The notes under the pieces are model-generated. The model was not told the origin of the DNA. It was given only the letters and a program-made list of their open reading frames with translations, and did no database searches. This document shows, one piece after another, positions 56,601 through 64,000 of a DNA stretch of 64,000 bases. A program made the translations under genes and the position numbers. The stretch comes from Siphonodentalium dalli (Eukaryota > Mollusca > Scaphopoda > Gadilida > Siphonodentaliidae). Each line of letters begins with the position of its first letter. Position 1 is the stretch's first letter. The stretch lies in NCBI GenBank assembly GCA_032622095.1, contig CP136063.1:70349980-70413979 (forward strand), in the 5' to 3' direction.

Positions 56601-59594
56601 AATGTCTGCCGGTATATACACTAGTAAATGTCTGCCGGTATATACACCAGTAAATGTCTGCCGGTATATACACTAGTAAATGTCTGCCGGTATATACACC
56701 AGTAAATGTCTGCCGGTATATACACTAGTAAATGTCTGCCGGTATATACACTAGTAAATGTCTGCCGGTATATACACCAGTAAATGTCTGCCGGTATATA
56801 CACTAGTAAATGTCTGCCGGTATATACACTAGTAAATGTCTGCCGGTATATACACCAGTAAATGTCTGCCGGTATATACACTAGTAAATGTCTGCCGGTA
56901 TATACACTAGTGAATGTCTGCCGGTATATACACCAGTAAATGTCTGCCGGTATATACACTAGTAAATGTCTGCCGGTATATACACCAGTAAATGTCTGCC
57001 GGTATATACACTAGTGAATGTCTGCCGGTATATACACTAGTAAATGTCTGCCGGTATATACACTAGTGAATGTCTGCCGGTATATACACTAGTGAATGTC
57101 TGCCGGTATATACACCAGTAAATGTCTGCCGGTATATACACTAGTAAATGTCTGCCGGTATATACACTAGTAAATGTCTGCCGGTATATACACTAGTGAA
57201 TGTCTGCCGGTATATACACTAGTAAATGTCTGCCGGTATATACACCAGTAAATGTCTGCCGGTATATACACTAGTAAATGTCTGCCGGTATATACACCAG
57301 TAAATGTCTGCCGGTATATACACTAGTAAATGTCTGCCGGTATATACACTAGTAAATGTCTGCCGGTATATACACTAGTGAATGTCTGCCGGTATATACA
57401 CTAGTAAATGTCTGCCGGTATATACACTAGTAAATGTCTGCCGGTATATACACTAGTGAATGTCTGCCGGTATATACACTAGTAAATGTCTGCCGGTATA
57501 TACACTAGTGAATGTCTGCCGGTATATACACTAGTAAATGTCTGCCGGTATATACACTAGTAAATGTCTGCCGGTATATACACCAGTAAATGTCTGCCGG
57601 TATATACACTAGTAAATGTCTGCCGGTATATACACTAGTAAATGTCTGCCGGTATATACACCAGTAAATGTCTGCCGGTATATACACTAGTAAATGTCTG
57701 CCGGTATATACACTAGTAAATGTCTGCCGGTATATACACTAGTAAATGTCTGCCGGTATATACACCAGTAAATGTCTGCCGGTATATACACTAGTAAATG
57801 TCTGCCGGTATATACACTAGTAAATGTCTGCCGGTATATACACTAGTAAATGTCTGCCGGTATATACACTAGTAAATGTCTGCCGGTATATACACCAGTA
57901 AATGTCTGCCGGTATATACACTAGTAAATGTCTGCCGGTATATACACTAGTAAATGTCTGCCGGTATATACACTAGTAAATGTCTGCCGGTATATACACT
58001 AGTAAATGTTTGCCGGTATATACACCAGTAAATGTCTGCCGGTATATACACTAGTAAATGTCTGCCGGTATATACACTAGTAAATGTCTGCCGGTATATA
58101 CACTAGTAAATGTCTGCCGGTATATACACCAGTAAATGTCTGCCGGTATATACACTAGTAAATGTCTGCCGGTATATACACTAGTAAATGTCTGCCGGTA
58201 TATACACTAGTAAATGTCTGCCGGTATATACACTAGTAAATGTCTGCCGGTATACACACCAGTAAATGTCTGCCGGTATATACACTAGTAAATGTCTGCC
58301 GGTATATACACTAGTAAATGTCTGCCGGTATATACACCAGTAAATGTCTGCCGGTATATACACTAGTAAATGTCTGCCGGTATATACACTAGTAAATGTC
58401 TGCCGGTATATACACTAGTAAATGTCTGCCGGTATATACACTAGTAAATGTCTGCCGGTATATACACCAGTAAATGTCTGCCGGTATATACACCAGTAAA
58501 TGTCTGCCGGTATATACACTAGTAAATGTCTGCCGGTATATACACCAGTAAATGTCTGCCGGTATATACACCAGTAAATGTCTGCCGGTATATACACCAG
58601 TAAATGTCTGCCGGTATATACACTAGTAAATGTCTGCCGGTATATACACTAGTAAATGTCTGCCGGTATATACACCAGTAAATGTCTGCCGGTATATACA
58701 CTAGTAAATGTCTGCCGGTATATACACTAGTGAATGTCTGCCGGTATATACACCAGTAAATGTCTGCCGGTATATACACTAGTAAATGTCTGCCGGTATA
58801 TACACCAGTAAATGTCTGCCGGTATATACACTAGTGAATGTCTGCCGGTATATACACTAGTAAATGTCTGCCGGTATATACACTAGTGAATGTCTGCCGG
58901 TATATACACTAGTGAATGTCTGCCGGTATATACACCAGTAAATGTCTGCCGGTATATACACTAGTAAATGTCTGCCGGTATATACACTAGTAAATGTCTG
59001 CCGGTATATACACTAGTGAATGTCTGCCGGTATATACACTAGTAAATGTCTGCCGGTATATACACCAGTAAATGTCTGCCGGTATATACACTAGTAAATG
59101 TCTGCCGGTATATACACCAGTAAATGTCTGCCGGTATATACACTAGTAAATGTCTGCCGGTATATACACTAGTAAATGTCTGCCGGTATATACACCAGTA
59201 AATGTCTGCCGGTATATACACTAGTAAATGTCTGCCGGTATATACACTAGTAAATGTCTGCCGGTATATACACCAGTAAATGTCTGCCGGTATATACACT
59301 AGTAAATGTCTGCCGGTATATACACTAGTAAATGTCTGCCGGTATATACACTAGTAAATGTCTGCCGGTATATACACTAGTAAATGTCTGCCGGTATATA
59401 CACTAGTAAATGTCTGCCGGTATATACACTAGTGAATGTCTGCCGGTATATACACTAGTAAATGTCTGCCGGTATATACACTAGTAAATGTCTGCCGGTA
59501 TATACACTAGTAAATGTCTGCCGGTATATACACCAGTAAATGTCTGCCGGTATATACACTAGTAAATGTCTGCCGGTATATACACTAGTGAATG
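53631..59594. repeat. 26-bp minisatellite, ~229 copies
   Basis: Head-to-tail copies of TAAATGTCTGCCGGTATATA followed by CACTAG, 5,964 bp in all. Variation is limited to a few sites: CACTAG or CACCAG, TAAATG or TGAATG, an extra T (AAATTG) in some units, and rare singletons (for example 56460 and 58012). The junction creates ACTAGT in the common type. Minus-strand open frames of 60-112 codons arise because 3 x 26 is divisible by three; the T-type gives TAG in every third unit, so frames stay open only where C-types recur every 78 bp. They are not regarded as genes. Confidence 0.98.
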
Positions 59595-59946
59595 AGCTGT
59601 GGAAAGTCACAATCCACATTAAAAAATCAGTAATCGCTAAACACTCATATTTATAACTGAAATTTACAAGGAAAATAGGTATCGATTGTAACCCGATTTT
59701 TAACATCAACCATTTAAAGTCGTAGTCGCAATCGTTCTCAATATATGGGCATTTATTCATATTTGTATTTAGTTATGCACACTTATTTCAGAAAACAATC
59801 CCCCGTTGTCTGAAAAATACGAGTGTTTACATTTGTGGGTGGCTGGGTGATGCCTCACATCGTCAGCTGTTTGACGGACCCAATGATTTGCGAGAAAGCC
59901 AGTGACATCACACCGTACCTTTGGGAATTCCGACAGTATTCTCAAT
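59595..59946. other. Unique sequence right of the minisatellite
   Basis: AT-rich unique DNA, with no feature until a possible exon at 59947. The last ~100 bp are GC-richer and could be an upstream region of that exon. Confidence 0.5.
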
Positions 59947-60105
59947 ATGGCGGACAACAACATTTTGGCGATTTCTGAGTCTGACAATTCTTCCTCGTCT
60001 GCAGAAGATATTTTCGTTTCGACAATGGGAGCGTACATGCACGAGCCGGAATTACCGGAAAATCAGTATAGTGTGAGACCACCAAACGAACCAGACATTG
60101 AATGA
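59947..60105 (+). CDS. Possible short first exon or remnant (52 codons)
   Basis: ATGGCGGACAAC is a typical animal start context and encodes an acidic Ser-rich stretch (ISESDNSSSSAEDIF), then MGAYMHEPELPENQY, before TGA at 60103-60105. A good splice donor (AATGGTGAGTG, about 60131-60141) follows the stop by 27 bp, so either the frame is broken or the donor is unused. No family is recognised with confidence. Low-confidence entry. Confidence 0.25.
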   Translation: MADNNILAISESDNSSSSAEDIFVSTMGAYMHEPELPENQYSVRPPNEPDIE

Positions 60106-60590
60106 CGACGAGATGAACATCGTGACGGAGAATGGTGAGTGTCCATCCAAAATGTCGCTGCCACAGTGAAAACATGTGAACAGAAAATTGAAGTACATAC
60201 TAGCGAGAACCCACTTTATTCGAGCGGGCATGTGTAATAATCATAATGTATACTCAATACAGCGAAAATATGAAATATAATTCGAGGAAAAGTTGTGTGG
60301 CTGCCGAAGTGTCAGTCTAAAAATAATGTAAAAATGTAAATTTTGTCGTGTATTGAAACTCGGCAACTGCCAGTCCAGGGCTGCTCACTGATTGACATTG
60401 GATTCAGCTGTCAGTGTCACAATCAGTTACCGTGTTTGCAATAAATTCTAATAATTTACCAAAAATGAGCTAACTTTCAATGTGTTTGTGAATTTTTTTT
60501 AGCCAGATGACAACATTAAAATTACGCTATATAGACGAGATTCTACGGTGGCTTATTTGTGACATTGTCAATACATTTGTCCAAGAAAAA
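60106..60590. other. Non-coding, nothing recognised
   Basis: AT-rich sequence after the possible exon. It includes the potential splice donor near 60135 and otherwise stop-rich frames. Confidence 0.5.
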
Positions 60591-60805
60591 TTATCTTGAA
60601 ATCCCAACATGTTATCTCGACATACCTGACCTGTACACATCTCGAGATCCCGACATGCGCATGTCAGGATTTGAACATATTACTAGTATCTCGCAATATT
60701 ATCCTGAGATCTCAACATAATTTCTTGAAATCGCAACATGTTATCTCGACATACGATATGTTAATATCTCAAGATGCGTTTGTCGAGATCTCGAGATAAT
60801 ATATC
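60591..60805. repeat. Degenerate repeat with TCTCGAGATC-type motifs
   Basis: About eight degenerate copies of a 20-25-bp motif of the form (T)CTCGA(GATC)CCGACAT occur (for example near 60597, 60612, 60640, 60708, 60727, 60743, 60765 and 60784). Several are self-complementary (TCTCGAGA), so the region can fold extensively. It resembles a small non-autonomous repeat; the ends are not defined. Confidence 0.55.
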
Positions 60806-61239
60806 GATGGAAAAATGTATTGAACATGTCGCAAATCAGCCACGCAAGTGTACCCTATTATTATGGTGAACTTGTTCACTTGTCTCGACATTGGATTTTT
60901 CAACCACCAGTGGCAAACAGACTTGAACCTGGGTGTAAGGGGACAATATGTACCCGCTGATGATGAAATACCAGAGTTTAATGGCAAAATAAATGATATC
61001 CTGCGATAACCTTGGGTTGATGCTATTTTGGACCGACTCCCCTCCTGTTACTCTTCTTAGTCTTATATAACAGACATTTAATAAAGTCACACAAAAAAGA
61101 AGAAGAAATCAATTCCTATTTATATAGACTCAATCCATTGAATCGTTGGGGAGGTGAGTGTAACTCTATTGTTCATATCACAAACAGGAGAAACAATGCA
61201 TGGGAAAATACCTTTATAAATTTTCTCCAGACATCATAA
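60806..61239. other. Non-coding, nothing recognised
   Basis: Mixed unique sequence with no frame of coding character and no repeat structure visible by eye. Confidence 0.5.
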
Positions 61240-61850
61240 CGTCATTATCCTTCTCGTAAAAAGTTACCCCTAGTAGACCCCTTTTGTGCCATCTAGATGG
61301 CTCCTCGCCGGTATAATTAGTTTTATAAATTTTGGTGCCCCTCTCCCCTCACGTGCATCCCTGACTCGAACGGCGCCATTTTTGACATATTTAAACCACA
61401 CCAATAGATTCATTATATCATGGGGATGATTATATATAAGTTTCGTGGCAATCGGCGACAAAAATATTTCTGCTCCTCCCCTTTTCTGCCCGACAAAATC
61501 GGCGTGACTTTAGAACATTCCAAACCGCACCATTATCTTTCTCGTAAAAAAGTTATGATGGCCCATCGGCGCTAAAATTAGTGTTATCAATGTTGGTGCC
61601 CCTCTCTCCTTCCGTGCACACCTGACTCGAACGGCGCCATTTTTGACATATTTAAACCACACCATTAGAATCCTTATAGGATTATTATATATAAGTTTCG
61701 CGGCAATCGGTGACAAAAATATTTCTGCCCCTCCCCCTTTTCTGCCAATGACAACAACGGCGTCACTTCAGAACATTCTAACCCGCATCATTATCTTTCT
61801 CGTGAAAAGTTACCCCTAGTAGACCCCTTTGGTGCCATCTAAATGGTCCC
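61240..61850. repeat. ~260-bp tandem repeat, 2-plus copies
   Basis: Blocks recur in order: TTCTCGTAAAAAGTTA (61252, 61538, 61797), GGTGCCCCTCTC (61332, 61595), ACTCGAACGGCGCCATTTTT (61363, 61626), ATATATAAGTTTCG and CAAAAATATTTCTGC. Copies are ~85% alike by eye. Likely a dispersed repeat with internal duplication; no coding. Confidence 0.75.
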
Positions 61851-62050
61851 ATGTGGACAGGGACGTGGCTAGAGGGTCTCCGTTGGGGGGGTGTCCACCT
61901 TGAGAAATTCCATTTGCACCCCCCTTGAATCAGAATCAGACAAAAATTGCATATAGTTCCATTTGCACCCCCCCCCCCCCTTGTACTCAGTGCTCAAGCC
62001 TAAAATGCTCTATATTCATAAACCATGGTTCTATATTCCCGGTATAAGAA
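61851..62050. other. Spacer with poly-C tract
   Basis: CACCCCC-type runs, including a 13-base C run near 61969-61981 and a copy of TTCCATTTGCACCCCCC. No gene. Confidence 0.5.
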
Positions 62051-62715
62051 CATTCAGATATTTTTTAACCTGAAAAATTGGATAAATCCTAACATCTAGT
62101 GGTCTAACTCCAGATAAATTCGCACGGCTACGGGCAAGAAAGCAGGACACACGCACCGGGCTGACCATGGTTGTTCGGCCCGGTGTGAGAAAAGTTTGAA
62201 AACTATACAAGAAAATCGCAAATCCTAGCATCTGGACTGGCCTATCCTAGTGTTGGAAATTTCAAACCTCATACTCCCCCCTCAGGTTGGAAATTTCTCC
62301 AACTGATGAACATTTCAGTCCACAAGTTTAACCAAAATTAGCAGTTTTGTATTGGTCATGCGCGGGGGAGGGACAATGACACACCGGGCCGACCATGGTT
62401 CGGCCCGGTGTGCGAAAATTTTGAAATCTGAACTCGAAAATCGTAAAATCCTAGCATCTAGGCTAGCCTCAAGCCTTCATAGAGTTGGAAATTTCAAACC
62501 TGACACCCCCAGTCAGGTTGGAAAATTTCCAACTGATGACAATTCCAATGACAATGTTGACCAAATGTATGACAATATTGGTTTTTTTTTAATTAACTAG
62601 CAGTTTTTGACTGGCCACGGGGGAGGGACCAGGACACAAGCTTTCCAAGTGTAGGAAATTTCCAACCTGTCACCCCCCCCCTAAGGTTGGAAAATTTCCA
62701 ACTGATGACCAATTA
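62051..62715. repeat. Repeat with GC hairpins, three diverged copies
   Basis: Three diverged, incomplete copies share GGAAATTTCAAACCT...CAGGTTGGAAA...TTTCCAACTGATGA (about 62255, 62487 and 62654). Two copies also carry a strong hairpin around CCATGG: 62152-62187 (CACCGGGCTGACCATGG and its partner CGGCCCGGTG) and 62380-62412 (ACACCGGGCCGACCATGG with CGGCCCGGTGTG). Probably a hairpin-bearing non-autonomous element; it adjoins the transposon-like gene at 62839. Confidence 0.65.
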
Positions 62716-62838
62716 ACCGCTTCATCTCAAACAACGAAGAGAGAACGCACACGAGGGAGGGTGAATAGACACAGGGCGCGTAAAAGATTGCATGCTGCAG
62801 AGCATCCTGAAGAGAAGCTGGTAGTATGTTTCCCTAAC

Positions 62839-64000
62839 ATGCGGAAACTTGGCTCGAGAAAGAGGGTATCGAGGGCTTTATCTCGAACAAATAAGCAAAT
62901 AAACAAAATGAAAGAAGAAAACGACAAATTAAAGAGAAAATTAAAGACTGCACAAAAGAAAATACAGAGGAAAAGACGAGGGGTGGTTGACACATCAAAA
63001 TCAACACCGAGAAGAAAAACGGCGAGTATGTTGAAGAATGCAGGTTTGACTGGAAATAAATCAGAAATTGGTGAGCAGTTACTACTAGGAAACGTCATTG
63101 TCTCTCAAATGAAACAAAATGTGAGTAAAACAAAATCACGACAAAAGAAGAATGCGATGACAGCTGTTACAGGGAGCATACTGAAGAAGTATAGGTGCAT
63201 CAAGCGATTAAGTGCGGAGATCTCCACAAACAGAAACTTAATAAGCCGAGTTATTAAAAAAGGAGCTTACTCAGAAAAACGAAGGGAGATGGTGGTCTCA
63301 CGATATAGAGAGGCAGTTGTTACATTCATGAAAAGGGAGGACAACTCACAGATGAAACCGGGAAAGAAGGACTGTACTAGCTTGAAAGACGGAAAGAAAA
63401 AAATACAGAAAAGAGTTCTTACAGACTACCTCAGTAACCTCCATGAGAAATTTATATCGGAGAACGGTCAATGCAAATTGTCATTGGCATCCTTCTGTCG
63501 AATAAGACCAAACCACATATTGCCTGTGAATTATCTGAATCGAGCAACTTGTTTATGTATCAGGCATCAGAACATGGCTCTCAAATTACAGATGTTTAGA
63601 AAGAACGGCATAGAAGTAACACAGAACCCGGATACCTTCGCAGTTACACCTATCGAGATAACAGCTGAGCAACTCCCAGAAACGGTGTCATATGATGTAT
63701 GGAAAAGAGTGCTTGATAGCGGGAAACAGAAGATGCGCATCGTGAGAGAAGAGCGGAGCAAAGATGAGTTCTTGGAAATGTTCAAGAAAGAAGTAAGTGA
63801 TTTCAAGGCTCATATTGAACGAATCAAAACTCAGTTTCGGGGACTGAAACGACTTCGAGAGAATCTCCCCGAAAACCACATTCTAGTACAAATGGACTTT
63901 GCAGAAAATTATGTTTGCAAGCCAGCTGATGAAATACAATCAGCCTACTGGAACCAATCTCACGTGACGGTCCATCCCATTGTGGTATACTATAGAAACA
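62839..64000 (+). CDS. Partial DNA-transposon-like protein, runs off the window
   Basis: An open frame from the first ATG at 62839 to the window end, 387 codons and still open; the frame is open upstream to 62611 without an ATG, so an earlier exon is possible. The N-terminus is basic with a coiled coil (~20-50, KMKEENDKLKRKLKTAQKK). Later segments (FMKREDN.. KPGKKDC, KRVLTDYLSNLHEKF, SLASFCRIRP, ATCLCIRHQNM) precede VQMDFAENYVCKPADEIQSA at ~351-370. That last motif is typical of a widespread family of uncharacterised animal proteins that I take to be DDE transposases, D353 being the first catalytic candidate. Remaining catalytic residues would lie outside the window. The class is uncertain. 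Confidence 0.6.
   Translation, partial: MRKLGSRKRVSRALSRTNKQINKMKEENDKLKRKLKTAQKKIQRKRRGVVDTSKSTPRRKTASMLKNAGLTGNKSEIGEQLLLGNVIVSQMKQNVSKTKSRQKKNAMTAVTGSILKKYRCIKRLSAEISTNRNLISRVIKKGAYSEKRREMVVSRYREAVVTFMKREDNSQMKPGKKDCTSLKDGKKKIQKRVLTDYLSNLHEKFISENGQCKLSLASFCRIRPNHILPVNYLNRATCLCIRHQNMALKLQMFRKNGIEVTQNPDTFAVTPIEITAEQLPETVSYDVWKRVLDSGKQKMRIVREERSKDEFLEMFKKEVSDFKAHIERIKTQFRGLKRLRENLPENHILVQMDFAENYVCKPADEIQSAYWNQSHVTVHPIVVYYRN

Noticed and set aside
53631-59594. Minus-strand frames in the 26-bp minisatellite, up to 112 codons, giving a periodic Tyr-rich peptide
   Set aside because: An artefact of 26 bp read three times; frames open or close with a single C/T variant. No start context or flanking gene structure.
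62727-63098. Minus-strand frame of 123 codons opposite the transposon-like gene
   Set aside because: Shadow of the long plus-strand frame, with low-complexity Phe/Leu content arising from Lys-rich codons.
1-64000. tRNA or rRNA genes
   Set aside because: No cloverleaf A/B boxes or rRNA core sequences noticed by eye; a tRNAscan or Rfam run would be decisive.

Overview
The window looks like nuclear DNA of an invertebrate animal. It is AT-rich and dominated by satellites, minisatellites and mobile elements, and it shows no prokaryotic gene organisation. A marine invertebrate such as a bivalve mollusc or a cnidarian fits best, because long satellite-bearing foldback elements and complete Polintons are common there. 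That placement is inference; no host gene pins the species.

Layout. (1) 1-4008: about 23 copies of a 174-bp satellite, forward. (2) 4010-5491: two ~700-bp arms facing each other across a TA/CA microsatellite, so the satellite runs in reverse on the far side (5492-9778). (3) 9779-12271: unrelated AT-rich DNA ending in a TA/CA microsatellite. (4) 12272-51918: a giant inverted-repeat (foldback-like) unit. It consists of an arm, reverse satellite, a flip at ~43468, forward satellite and the inverted arm. (5) Inside it, at 18971-36296, sits a complete 17.3-kb Maverick/Polinton (polintovirus), with ~290-bp terminal inverted repeats (AG...CT ends) and an exact 6-bp target duplication CATATG cut into a satellite monomer. 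(6) 51966-53630: degraded DNA with a non-LTR retrotransposon fragment and a poly-G run. (7) 53631-59594: ~229 copies of a 26-bp minisatellite. (8) 59595-64000: dispersed repeats, then an open frame running off the window that looks like a DNA-transposon protein.

The Polinton has two halves. The rightward block, 23638-35723, is a tightly packed colinear set: protein-primed DNA polymerase B, an unknown protein, the packaging ATPase, small basic proteins, a Polinton-type conserved protein, a chromodomain integrase, a two-helix membrane protein, penton-like minor capsid, a pX-like basic protein, double-jelly-roll major capsid, a small Cys/His protein and an adenain-type protease. Replication, integration, particle assembly and maturation genes are all present and open. 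The left 4 kb holds small genes in two divergent-pair cassettes (an OTU-like protein plus three unknowns) and a zinc-knuckle gene divergent from polB.

The most striking observation is that the four left-end cassette genes all end in stem-loops that match the metazoan replication-dependent histone mRNA 3' element (GGCCCT-TTTC-AGGGCC, usually followed by ACCA/ACCCA, with A-rich or purine-rich sequence downstream). The zinc-knuckle gene and the late block have AATAAA signals instead. This suggests that a Polinton ties part of its expression to the host's S-phase, non-polyadenylated histone mRNA pathway. The two cassettes look like duplicates that kept their promoter and 3' end but carry unrelated reading frames.
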